64,000 nucleotides of DNA, taken from positions 124,501-188,500 of the forward strand of contig JBAZID010000003.1 in the NCBI GenBank assembly GCA_041651995.1, in the 5' to 3' direction. Below, one piece after another: positions 44,754 through 53,238 of the stretch. Positions within the stretch are counted from its first letter, which is position 1. Each line of letters begins with the position of its first letter. A program made the position numbers and the translations under genes. The notes beneath the pieces were generated by a model that saw nothing but the letters and a program-made list of their open reading frames with translations, did not search any database and was not told the origin of the DNA. This DNA comes from Sulfuricella sp. GTDB lineage: Bacteria; Pseudomonadota; Gammaproteobacteria; Burkholderiales; Sulfuricellaceae.

Positions 44754-44967
44754 TGTTGTCGAGCCGGATTTCGACGATCTCGTCAGTGCCACATACCCTG
44801 AATTTCAACCACTCCGCGCCGCTGCGTGTTGCCACGTCCAGCGGCATCACGGTCTGATGGATTTTATCCGCACCCTGGCAATATTCAATCTGTAGCGGAA
44901 TTTTGCGTAAAACGCTGAATTCGAGGCGTTCGTGCTGAACGCAGGAGATGGGTTGGTACCCGGACAC
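44722..44967 (-). CDS. Rof-like protein (Rho-binding antiterminator family)
   Basis: An 81-residue Sm-like small protein: QPISCVQHERLEF, a central DVATRSGAEWLKF strand pair and EIVEIRLDNIISF at the end, the pattern of Rof (PF07073), which binds Rho and inhibits termination. Start is GTG at 44967 (S-GYQPISC). Its 3' end overlaps that of the methyltransferase gene, and a 45-residue membrane peptide gene lies nine bases upstream. Effect on Rho here is inferred from the family. Confidence 0.8.
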   Translation of the reverse strand: MSGYQPISCVQHERLEFSVLRKIPLQIEYCQGADKIHQTVMPLDVATRSGAEWLKFRVCGTDEIVEIRLDNIISFAEQLPS

Positions 44968-44976
44968 GCAGACAAA

Positions 44977-45114
44977 TCAGAGGAAAATGACTGCCGGGAA
45001 CACCGCTGCTGCCAGCACCAGCACCAGCCACTCCACGTTATGGCGTGCCAGCCAGCCAGTGAAATGCGCAACCAGAATTGCGATGGCAACGATATAGAAT
45101 GCAATAAATGCCAT
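44977..45114 (-). CDS. 45-residue two-helix membrane peptide
   Basis: A short open frame (46 codons with stop) starting MAFIAFYIVAIAILVAHFTG and ending AAAVFPAVIFL. It predicts two hydrophobic segments (about residues 2-19 and 28-45) joined by a charged GWLARHNVEW turn. An AAGGAA ribosome site lies about seven bases upstream of the ATG and the stop lies nine bases before the Rof-like GTG. I do not recognise the family. The ribosome site, hydrophobic pattern and spacing support it as a real gene. Confidence 0.6.
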   Translation of the reverse strand: MAFIAFYIVAIAILVAHFTGWLARHNVEWLVLVLAAAVFPAVIFL

Positions 45115-45207
45115 TAAATCATTCCTTGTTCAGATAGACGATGAATACAGGATAGCCAGTTTTTGCCAGCAAGACAATTCGACACCTCCAGCCAGAACAA
45201 TGGTTTG

Positions 45208-45696
45208 TCAATGCAGCGAATGACTCTGATCGACAGGAAGCCCATTGACGATCTCATCCATGTTGGCATCGCGGATATTGATCACATCCACCACAAAGGT
45301 GACTGTCTGGCCAGCAAGCGCATGGTTGGCATCCACCGTCAGTTTGCCATCGGCAATATGGCTAACACGAAAGACCCTGCTCTCTCCATGCTCATTCTCC
45401 AGTTCGACTTCCGCGCCGATGCGGCGGAACTCGGGAGGCACATTCCCGATATCATCGGTAAACGTCAGATTGGGATCGTGCGGACCAAAGCCCTCGGCGG
45501 GGTTGAGCGAAACTTCAACCCGGTCTCCAACCTTGTGGCCTTCCAGTGCCATTTCGATTTTCTCGAACAAGGGGCTGTTGCAGCCATGTACATAGCCCAC
45601 GGGCAAGTCCGACTGTTCAAACACCGAGCCCGACTGGTTGATGATGGAATACGTTACATAGACAGCCTTGTTCCTGGCAACTCTTTCTTCAGACAT
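45208..45696 (-). CDS. FKBP-type peptidyl-prolyl isomerase (SlyD/FkpB-like)
   Basis: A 162-residue FKBP with an inserted chaperone flap. VYVTYSIINQSGSVFEQSDL, then PVGYVHGCNSPLFEKIEMAL (the active pocket) and the GHKVGDRVEVSLNPAEGFGPHDPNL region follow the SlyD/FkpB plan. There is no His-rich metal tail as in E. coli SlyD and no signal peptide, so a cytoplasmic folding role is likely. It is monocistronic in appearance, between the Rof-like unit and the GH57 genes. Confidence 0.9.
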   Translation of the reverse strand: MSEERVARNKAVYVTYSIINQSGSVFEQSDLPVGYVHGCNSPLFEKIEMALEGHKVGDRVEVSLNPAEGFGPHDPNLTFTDDIGNVPPEFRRIGAEVELENEHGESRVFRVSHIADGKLTVDANHALAGQTVTFVVDVINIRDANMDEIVNGLPVDQSHSLH

Positions 45697-45749
45697 GGCG
45701 CGTAATCTTTAATTAATTTCGAAAGGGTGGCATTGTAGCCCGGCTGGCA

Positions 45750-47771
45750 TCATGCACCAAGCCTGCTCACATCAATATCCACAATGAGTTCCTTCACCTG
45801 GCGGGCTAGCGGCCAGGTCAGGGTCAGCGTTACCGCCTGCATGATTTTCTCGAAACCGGCTTCGGACTGCGAGACCGAGAAGTGAGGCTGGCTCTGAATC
45901 AGTGCCGGAGAATTGAGGTGCAAAGACAGCACGCCACCCAGCACCTCATCCTGCAAATCCAGTTTTTTGGCTTTTTCGAATTGCAGAGGCTGTCCAAATC
46001 CGCCAGGAATCTGGTCATTGAAGACAAATCGACCTGCCGGACCATCACAGCTTGGCATGGCCAGATTGATTTCTGTCCGGAACTGGTCATGCATCACGCC
46101 GTTGAACTGGTAACTCACGCGCAGACGCTTTCCGGAAACGGAAATCCGTTTATCGATCAAAACATTGCCTTGTTCGCAACTAAACGTTAAATGTGAAACA
46201 TGGCCATCTGCCGGACGCAAAATATAGCTCCGCAAGGGTGTCACGGCTTCTCCATTGACCAGGCTATCAAGGAAAAGCATGCGCTGGACATCATCCACTT
46301 GCAGATCAGCCTGCGTTATATGGTGCTTGAAACTGACACGCTCATGGGGGTTGGCAATGCCCTCTCCTGAATGCTGCGCATCCCGGGCAAGATGCATCTT
46401 CCGGTGGTAATGTTCGGACTGGCGCGCCAGCGTATCGCCAAAATTATGTTTCAGGAGATAGGCATCCAGTTCGCATATCGCGGCGCTCCCATCCTGGCGT
46501 GCTACTGCCTGAATCTCGTCAGTATGGATAAACACTTCCTTCCTGCCATCAAGATCAAGATCCTCGATCATTACCGGGGGGCGTGCAGCCACCTTGTCCA
46601 GCAGGGCTTCCAGCGCCACGATGGCGTTGTAGATAGCGCGTCGCAGATGAGGGAGGTACAAGCCGCCGAACAAACCATGCCAATAGGCATCGTTGGCCTG
46701 GGACTGGTAAAGCAGCTCTTGCATTTTCCCGGTTTTCTTGCTCTCCGGCAGTGCATGGAAACGCTGCGACAATTGCAGCATGCGCTTGTGCATCCAGTTT
46801 GATTCAGGGTAACGGGTAATAAAGTTTTTCCAGATACCGCCACGCAGGAATGCCTTGTCGCGATCAAACAAGCCTCTGGATTTTGCCTCTTGAACCAGAT
46901 TTGCATAGGTATTGGCAGCCTGCGCGGGCAAGGTCCATTCGTTCATTTCGATGTAGGATGTCGTAGGCAGATAGACGATACCGCATGTGTGCGCCTCGGC
47001 ATGATAATCGCTGAATTTCATGGGGCGGATCAAAGGCGAGGCCAGCACGCCGCGGATAAAATCCTCCAGCCAGCCTTTTTCATACACCCACTCGTAAGTT
47101 TCCGGCCAGATACCGAATTTCTCGATGTCATCGAAATAGACTGCTGCTTCTTGTCCTTCACCCGCCAGGCTCTCCAGATACTGAACCGCTTCAAGCGCGG
47201 GAGAAAAGGGAAAACGGTAACGCAGCGCCTCAGAAATAGGGAAAAGGTCCAGACGGCGTCCATCTTCCTCGGTCGTATAAAACCCGTTGAGCTCGGATGC
47301 CATTTTGCCGGTGCACAGGAAATGGTAGTCGTCCACCGTGACATAGCGGATTCCCGCATCCGCCAGGGCTGGCACTACCGTCGCCTCCCAAACCCGCTCG
47401 GTCAGCCAGGCGCCCTCTGGGCGCTGCCCGAATTTCTTTTCCAGCTTGTCTGAAAGCGCGACAATCTGGCCGATGCGATCACGATTGGGAATGACCGCCA
47501 ACACCGGTTCGGTTTCTCCCGCCCCGACCAGTTCCACCTGACCGCGCTGCACCATCTCATTCAGCATTGCCATGTCTTCCGGATAATGCTGCAGCAGGTA
47601 ATCCAGCAGCCAGCCCGAAAAATGCAGCGCGAATGGAAAATCCGGATAGCGGTGGAGAGTGCGAATGAATGGGCCGTAGCAGCGCGCATGGGCATCCTGC
47701 AATACTTCCGGGAAATTACCCACAGGCTGATGAGCGTGAACGCCAAGAAGGAGTGCAACCGATTTTGTCAT
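45750..47771 (-). CDS. GH57 4-alpha-glucanotransferase
   Basis: A 673-residue glycoside hydrolase family 57 enzyme. The N-terminal barrel starts LLLGVHAHQPVGNF; the nucleophile is E125 in WLTERVWE and the acid/base is D214 in VYFDDIEKFG, positions almost identical to the characterised Thermococcus 4-alpha-glucanotransferase. The C-terminal ~330 residues form the beta-sandwich domain of that group. It would transfer alpha-1,4-glucan chains during glycogen or maltodextrin turnover, doing the work of MalQ. No signal peptide. It lies downstream of another GH57 gene and of glgC on the - strand. Confidence 0.9.
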   Translation of the reverse strand: MTKSVALLLGVHAHQPVGNFPEVLQDAHARCYGPFIRTLHRYPDFPFALHFSGWLLDYLLQHYPEDMAMLNEMVQRGQVELVGAGETEPVLAVIPNRDRIGQIVALSDKLEKKFGQRPEGAWLTERVWEATVVPALADAGIRYVTVDDYHFLCTGKMASELNGFYTTEEDGRRLDLFPISEALRYRFPFSPALEAVQYLESLAGEGQEAAVYFDDIEKFGIWPETYEWVYEKGWLEDFIRGVLASPLIRPMKFSDYHAEAHTCGIVYLPTTSYIEMNEWTLPAQAANTYANLVQEAKSRGLFDRDKAFLRGGIWKNFITRYPESNWMHKRMLQLSQRFHALPESKKTGKMQELLYQSQANDAYWHGLFGGLYLPHLRRAIYNAIVALEALLDKVAARPPVMIEDLDLDGRKEVFIHTDEIQAVARQDGSAAICELDAYLLKHNFGDTLARQSEHYHRKMHLARDAQHSGEGIANPHERVSFKHHITQADLQVDDVQRMLFLDSLVNGEAVTPLRSYILRPADGHVSHLTFSCEQGNVLIDKRISVSGKRLRVSYQFNGVMHDQFRTEINLAMPSCDGPAGRFVFNDQIPGGFGQPLQFEKAKKLDLQDEVLGGVLSLHLNSPALIQSQPHFSVSQSEAGFEKIMQAVTLTLTWPLARQVKELIVDIDVSRLGA

Positions 47772-47819
47772 GATTCAGAGGTTCTCTGTTTTAAGTTTAT
47801 TTCCCATCCGAAGACCCGC

Positions 47820-49577
47820 TCAGGAACCCCGTCTCATGGTCCCGCCTGCTTCTGCATTACCACCGCCCTGGCTGAGGGGTACATCAAGTTCAAGAGGGGG
47901 AACCAGCATCAGCATGCGGTAAAGATCAGCAAGATTCTCGCGATACAGCTGGTCGAAACTTCTTACGCTATCGCCCGGATTATAGTCGCCAAACCACCAG
48001 AACCAGTCCGAGCCCTCGCACACCGCAAGCTGGCGGGAAGCCTTGTCCTTTTGATCCGGAGAAAGCCGGTCGCTGGCTATGACCAGATCATAACTTTGCT
48101 TGGCCTGGCATAGCAAATCCCAAGCGCGATTTTTTTCCGGACATCCGATCCAGGTCGAGAAATCGCCATAGACCCAACTTCCCGCCACCAGATGCGGCAA
48201 GGTCCTGCTTTCCGCACAGTGGTAGGCAGGGTGCGGCTCATCAGCCTGCTCCCTGGCGCACTCATCCAGATAATCACGAAATGTGGTCATCTCGATATGC
48301 GGATGATCCTGCAGCATTTCATACAACTCGGAGAGGAAGTAATAGCCGTTGTAAGGGTAATATTCCCATGCATTCTCGCCGTCCAGAATAATGCTGACAA
48401 CCGGGTTTTCGTGTCCGCTGCTGTTGTGCCAGATTTTCTCCAGATTTTGGGAAAAATCGATGACGGCATCACGACCGAACCATTTGGCGTACTCAAAACC
48501 AATCTTGTCGGATAATTGATCATCGCGGAAAAAGCAGGAAATTTCATGCTCCCCATCCGCAATACGATAAGGGCGGTAGAGATAATTGACCGGGTTCTTC
48601 AGAAGCTCTTCCTGCTTTGCCTGCCGCAGGCTATTGCTCAGCACGGCCTGACCGGTAGCGATCCAGCGACAGCCGTTTTTGGCCATCAGTAGCGCAGCCG
48701 CCTGTGAAACACCTCCTTCCGCAGGCCACATGCCAGCCGGACGCTGTGCAAAGTAATGCTCATGCATGGCAAAGGCCTCTGACACATGGAACGACACCCG
48801 TTGCGCACCGCCAGGATAAGCATGCGACACGGGAAGCTCGGCCCCTGGCACACTCTCGCGCGCACTGTTCAAATCCAGCAGGAGTGGCGCTATTGGATGG
48901 TAATAAGGCGTGGTGGAAAGCTCAATCTGCCCGTCTTCAGCCAGTTTGCGGTAGCGAGGGATGATGCCCTGAATCAGTTCGCCGATCAGGGACACCAGTT
49001 GCTGGCGTTCCTTGAAAGTAAACATACAGCCCTTGGACATCATGGCCACCAGCAACTCATTCTCGCGACGCACGCTTTCACCGGTCCAGGCAAGGTGATA
49101 CCACACCAGCAAATCCGTCAGGTACTGGCTGGACAGATAGTGAAAGTGCTCCACCCCTTCCGCTTCATGCACCTTGAACAGGTCGTACAGGCGTTTGTAA
49201 GCAGGATAAGGCTCAATCATCTTGCTGTGATTGCTGCGAAAACAGCTTTCCAGAATCAGCTTGCGCTGCTCCAGGGTCACATGCTCCAGATCCTTGGCCG
49301 CGAGCAAACGCAACAGGGGATCACGCAGCTTTCCGCTCTGAAACTGGTCGCTGTAATCTTCCAGTTGATCGAGCAGTATAGGGACAAAGTTGACGACTGC
49401 CCGCGCACCCGGCGTCTGCTCCAGGTGGTAAGCCATGTCGGTATAGTCCTTGATGGCATGGAGATAGGTCCACGGCAAGGCAAATTCACCTGTGACATGG
49501 TGACGGTAATCCGGCTGGTGCATATGCCAGCAAAAGACAAGTTTCAGTTTTTTCTGGGGGCGCATAAACGATAACAA
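47820..49577 (-). CDS. GH57 alpha-amylase/amylopullulanase-like protein
   Basis: A 585-residue GH57 protein with KLVFCWHMHQPDYRH at the N-terminus. The nucleophile motif is E287 in MWPAEGGVS and the acid is D399 in SIILDGENAWEYY, the pattern of the amylopullulanase-like branch. It lacks a signal peptide, so it probably acts on intracellular glycogen. I place the start at TTG 49577 since GGGGAG lies six bases upstream, though ATG 49565 is possible. It sits between glgC and the GH57 glucanotransferase, so the three - strand genes look like one alpha-glucan unit. Confidence 0.88.
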   Translation of the reverse strand: MLSFMRPQKKLKLVFCWHMHQPDYRHHVTGEFALPWTYLHAIKDYTDMAYHLEQTPGARAVVNFVPILLDQLEDYSDQFQSGKLRDPLLRLLAAKDLEHVTLEQRKLILESCFRSNHSKMIEPYPAYKRLYDLFKVHEAEGVEHFHYLSSQYLTDLLVWYHLAWTGESVRRENELLVAMMSKGCMFTFKERQQLVSLIGELIQGIIPRYRKLAEDGQIELSTTPYYHPIAPLLLDLNSARESVPGAELPVSHAYPGGAQRVSFHVSEAFAMHEHYFAQRPAGMWPAEGGVSQAAALLMAKNGCRWIATGQAVLSNSLRQAKQEELLKNPVNYLYRPYRIADGEHEISCFFRDDQLSDKIGFEYAKWFGRDAVIDFSQNLEKIWHNSSGHENPVVSIILDGENAWEYYPYNGYYFLSELYEMLQDHPHIEMTTFRDYLDECAREQADEPHPAYHCAESRTLPHLVAGSWVYGDFSTWIGCPEKNRAWDLLCQAKQSYDLVIASDRLSPDQKDKASRQLAVCEGSDWFWWFGDYNPGDSVRSFDQLYRENLADLYRMLMLVPPLELDVPLSQGGGNAEAGGTMRRGS

Positions 49578-49629
49578 CCTGCACTCCCCGCACCAGGCGG
49601 GGGGCGCTCAATAATCAAGGGAGGGGGAA

Positions 49630-50907
49630 TTAACGAACCTGGTGGACCTGCTGCCCAAGCATTTCAGGCGTAACCAGGGTCACACCTTTTTCCGTCACAT
49701 GAAAACGCTTGGCATCCTCAACCAGATCAACGCCAATCGTCATGCCTTCGGGAATAATGCATCCTTTGTCCAGCACCACTTTCTTGAGGGTGACATAACG
49801 GCCGATCTCCACGTTTGGCAGAATGACAGAATCCTCGATCTCGGCGTAACTATGGACGCTGACACTGGAAAACAGCAGGGAGCGGCGAATCGAAGCTCCG
49901 CTGATGATGCATCCGCCAGACACCAGGGAATCCACCGCATAGCCACGCCGGGAGTCATCATCAAATACGAACTTGGCTGGCGGCAACTGCTCCTGATAGG
50001 TCCAGATCGGCCACTCCTTGTCATAGAGATTGAGGTAGGGCGTGATTTTGGTCATCTCCATATTGGCTTCCCAATAGGCGTCGATCGTTCCCACATCACG
50101 CCAGTAAGGTTCACCGTTCTGAAGGCCGACACAGCTGTCTTCAAAGGGATGCGCGAATACCCGATAGCGGCTGACCAGATACGGGATGATGTCTTTGCCG
50201 AAGTCATGGCTGGAATGGGAGTCATCGGAATCCCGGATCAGTTGTTCGAACAGGAAATTCGTGTTGAATACGTAAACCCCCATGCTTACCATGACCCTGC
50301 CAGGCTTGCCGGGAATCTCGTCCGGATATTCAGGCTTTTCGGTAAATTTCACCACGCGCTGCTGCTCGTCCACCGTGATGACACCAAATGCCGAAGCCTC
50401 TTCCGCCGGCACTTCCATACAGGCCACGGTCAAGTCAGCCGCATGGGCGCTATGGAACGCCAGCATCTCGCCATAATCCTGCTTGTAAATATGATCACCC
50501 GCCAGAATGAGCACATATTCGGACTTGTAGCCCCGGATGATGTCGAGATTCTGAAAAACCGCATCCGCAGTGCCCTTGTACCAGGATTCCTGGATACGCT
50601 GCTGCGCCGGCAGCAATTCGACAAATTCATTGAATTCGCCGCGCAGAAAACTCCAGCCGCGGTGCAGGTGCTGCAGCAGGCTGTGCGCTTTGTACTGGGT
50701 AACGACGCCGATGCGGCGAATACCGGAATTGACGCAATTGGAAAGTGGAAAATCAATGATGCGGAACTTGCCTCCAAACGGTACCGCCGGTTTGGCACGC
50801 CAGTCGGTGAGCGCATGCAGGCGGCTACCCCGGCCCCCGGCGAGAATCAGTGCTACCGTATTCTTGGTCAGCAGACTGATGAAACGAGGAGTAGTGGATG
50901 AATACAA
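49630..50907 (-). CDS. glgC: Glucose-1-phosphate adenylyltransferase
   Basis: A 425-residue ADP-glucose pyrophosphorylase, the committed step of glycogen synthesis. ALILAGGRGSRLHALTDWRAK is split by the nucleotide loop; KPAVPFGGKFRIIDFPLSNC, GTADAVFQNLD, ILAGDHIYKQDY and FTEKPEYPDE follow, with a C-terminal left-handed beta-helix. The start is TTG with GGGAG seven bases upstream. glgB is transcribed divergently from a shared 126-bp region. No glgA (glycogen synthase) is in the window. Confidence 0.95.
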   Translation of the reverse strand: MYSSTTPRFISLLTKNTVALILAGGRGSRLHALTDWRAKPAVPFGGKFRIIDFPLSNCVNSGIRRIGVVTQYKAHSLLQHLHRGWSFLRGEFNEFVELLPAQQRIQESWYKGTADAVFQNLDIIRGYKSEYVLILAGDHIYKQDYGEMLAFHSAHAADLTVACMEVPAEEASAFGVITVDEQQRVVKFTEKPEYPDEIPGKPGRVMVSMGVYVFNTNFLFEQLIRDSDDSHSSHDFGKDIIPYLVSRYRVFAHPFEDSCVGLQNGEPYWRDVGTIDAYWEANMEMTKITPYLNLYDKEWPIWTYQEQLPPAKFVFDDDSRRGYAVDSLVSGGCIISGASIRRSLLFSSVSVHSYAEIEDSVILPNVEIGRYVTLKKVVLDKGCIIPEGMTIGVDLVEDAKRFHVTEKGVTLVTPEMLGQQVHQVR

Positions 50908-51033
50908 GAAATTTCTCCCTTACTTTGTTGGTGGCGACAGGTTCATTATACCCCTTTGAGCGGCACTGGCGTTTGCCTAAAGCCGCCTTCTGGCATATTC
51001 TTAACCACATCATCCTGCGGTAGCGACACTTCC

Positions 51034-53220
51034 ATGAAACCCAACATCAGCGCCAAAGTCAACACAAACCTTAAGGCCCTGCTCAAAGCCCGGCACCATG
51101 ACCCTTTTGCCTTTCTGGGCCTGCATCAGGAAGGGGATGCCTGGTCAGTACGCGCGTTTCTCCCGTTCGAACAGCGGGTAGAGATTTTTCTTGCAGGAAA
51201 ATGGCTGTTACTGGAGAAAATCCACCCGGACGGCGTTTTTTTCTGGCACGGCAACGAAAAGCCCGAGCCCCCCTATCGCCTGAGAGTTCCGCGCAATGAG
51301 GGATATCACGAATTTTTCGACCCTTACGCATTTCCACAGCAAATCAGCGAGATGGACCTCTACCTTCTGGGTGCGGGCCGCCTGCACCAGGGTTACCGCA
51401 TCCTGGGCGCGCAACACACCACACACCTGGGTATTGCCGGCATTCGTTTTGCCGTGTGGGCACCGAATGCGGAACGGGTCAGCGTCGTTGGCGACTTCAA
51501 CCATTGGGATGGCCGCGCCCACCCCATGCGCAGCCTGGGTTCAAGCGGAGTATGGGAGCTGTTTATCCCCGAATTAGCGGCAGGCAGCTTTTACAAGTTC
51601 GAAATCCGCAACCGCCATAGCGGGCAAATCCTGACCAAGACCGACCCCTACGGCCAGGAATATGAACTGCGCCCCGGCACCGCGGCAAAAGTACCCACCC
51701 CCACAAACCACAGCTGGGGCGATCAGGCATGGATGAAGCAGCGCCAGGAGCTCGACTGGCTGCATGCCCCGTTCAATGTCTATGAAATCCATGCCGGATC
51801 CTGGAAGCGCCATCTTGACGGGCGCTTCTATAACTGGCGCGAACTAGCGGAGCATCTAGTACCCTACGCCACCAACATGGGCTATACCCATATCGAACTC
51901 ATGCCCGTATCCGAACACCCCCTCGATGAATCCTGGGGCTACCAGGCCACCGGTTACTTCGGACCCACTTCGCGCTTCGGCACACCGGACGATTTCCGCT
52001 TCTTCGTGGACGCCTGTCACCAGGCCAATATCGGCGTCATCCTCGACTGGGTGCCGGCGCATTTCCCGCAGGACAGCTGGGCTCTGGCGCGTTTCGACGG
52101 CACCGCCCTGTATGAGCATGAAGACCCGCGCCTCGGTTTCCACCAGGACTGGGGCACCCACATCTTCAATTACGGGCGTCACGAAGTGCAGAGTTTCCTG
52201 CTTTCCAGCGCCCACTACTGGCTTTCCGAATTCCACCTCGACGGCCTGCGCGTCGACGCCGTGGCATCCATGCTCTACCTCGACTACTCGCGCAAGGCGG
52301 ACGAGTGGATTCCCAACAAGTACGGCGGGCGCGAGAACCTGGATGCCATCGAGTTCCTGCGCAGCCTCAACATCATGGTGCATGACGACTTCCCGGGCGC
52401 GCTGACCTTCGCCGAGGAATCCACCTCCTGGCCCATGGTATCCCGGCCTGTCTACCTCGGCGGCCTGGGTTTCTCCATGAAATGGAACATGGGCTGGATG
52501 AACGACACGCTGCGCTACATGCTGCACGAACCGGTGCACCGCCGCTTCCATCACAACGAGCTGACTTTCGGCCAGCTTTATGCCTACACCGAAAATTTCA
52601 TGCTGCCTTTTTCTCACGACGAAGTCGTGCACGGCAAAGGCTCCCTGCTCGACAAGATGCCCGGCGACACCTGGCAGAAGTTTGCCAACCTGCGACTGCT
52701 CCTCACCTACCAGATAGCCTATCCCGGCAAGAAGCTCAATTTCATGGGCAACGAGATCGGTCAGGGACGAGAATGGCGGGTCGGCGGAGAAATCGACTGG
52801 TCGCTGCTCCAGTATCACTGGCACAAGGGCGTGCAGGATCTCAGCCGCGACCTCAATCGCCTCTATCGCAACACGCCCGCCCTGCACCAGCAGGACTTCG
52901 AGGTTTCCGGGTTTTCCTGGGTGGACTGTCATGACGCCGACCACTCGATCCTGTCCTTTCTGCGCTGGGGCAAGGATGGCAGCGTGGTCGTGGTGGTCCT
53001 CAACTTCACGCCCGTAGCGCGCCAGGGCTACCGTATCGGCGCGCCCCGGGCCGGCCGCTACCAGGAGATTTTCAACAGCGATTCCGCTTACTACGGCGGC
53101 AGCAATGCCGGCAACGGTGTCGGCATGGAAACCCAGGAGCAGCCCTGGATGGGCTTCGAGCAATCTCTGGTGATCACCATCCCACCCCTGTCTGGAATCA
53201 TTCTGGCCCCTGAAAAATAG
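51034..53220 (+). CDS. glgB: 1,4-alpha-glucan branching enzyme (GH13)
   Basis: A 728-residue branching enzyme, the same length as E. coli GlgB, which introduces alpha-1,6 branches in glycogen. An N-terminal double carbohydrate-binding region precedes the GH13 barrel; nucleophile D408 is in GLRVDAVASMLY and acid E461 in FAEESTSWP, with the transition-state aspartate in PFSHDEVVHG. ATG 51034 (MKPNISAK) is chosen because it gives the canonical length; the frame is open to 50956. pgi follows after 18 bp, so the two are co-transcribed. Confidence 0.96.
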   Translation: MKPNISAKVNTNLKALLKARHHDPFAFLGLHQEGDAWSVRAFLPFEQRVEIFLAGKWLLLEKIHPDGVFFWHGNEKPEPPYRLRVPRNEGYHEFFDPYAFPQQISEMDLYLLGAGRLHQGYRILGAQHTTHLGIAGIRFAVWAPNAERVSVVGDFNHWDGRAHPMRSLGSSGVWELFIPELAAGSFYKFEIRNRHSGQILTKTDPYGQEYELRPGTAAKVPTPTNHSWGDQAWMKQRQELDWLHAPFNVYEIHAGSWKRHLDGRFYNWRELAEHLVPYATNMGYTHIELMPVSEHPLDESWGYQATGYFGPTSRFGTPDDFRFFVDACHQANIGVILDWVPAHFPQDSWALARFDGTALYEHEDPRLGFHQDWGTHIFNYGRHEVQSFLLSSAHYWLSEFHLDGLRVDAVASMLYLDYSRKADEWIPNKYGGRENLDAIEFLRSLNIMVHDDFPGALTFAEESTSWPMVSRPVYLGGLGFSMKWNMGWMNDTLRYMLHEPVHRRFHHNELTFGQLYAYTENFMLPFSHDEVVHGKGSLLDKMPGDTWQKFANLRLLLTYQIAYPGKKLNFMGNEIGQGREWRVGGEIDWSLLQYHWHKGVQDLSRDLNRLYRNTPALHQQDFEVSGFSWVDCHDADHSILSFLRWGKDGSVVVVVLNFTPVARQGYRIGAPRAGRYQEIFNSDSAYYGGSNAGNGVGMETQEQPWMGFEQSLVITIPPLSGIILAPEK

Positions 53221-53238
53221 CTTTTAGAGTTCGAAAAC

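Noticed and set aside
44847..45104. 85-codon - strand frame over the small membrane peptide and rof start
   Set aside because: It is out of frame with both better-supported genes, is Trp/Ser/Arg-rich and lacks a ribosome site.
50908..51033. Sigma54-like TGGC..TTGC pattern in the glgC-glgB divergent region
   Set aside because: The spacing between the two boxes is too short for a -24/-12 promoter.
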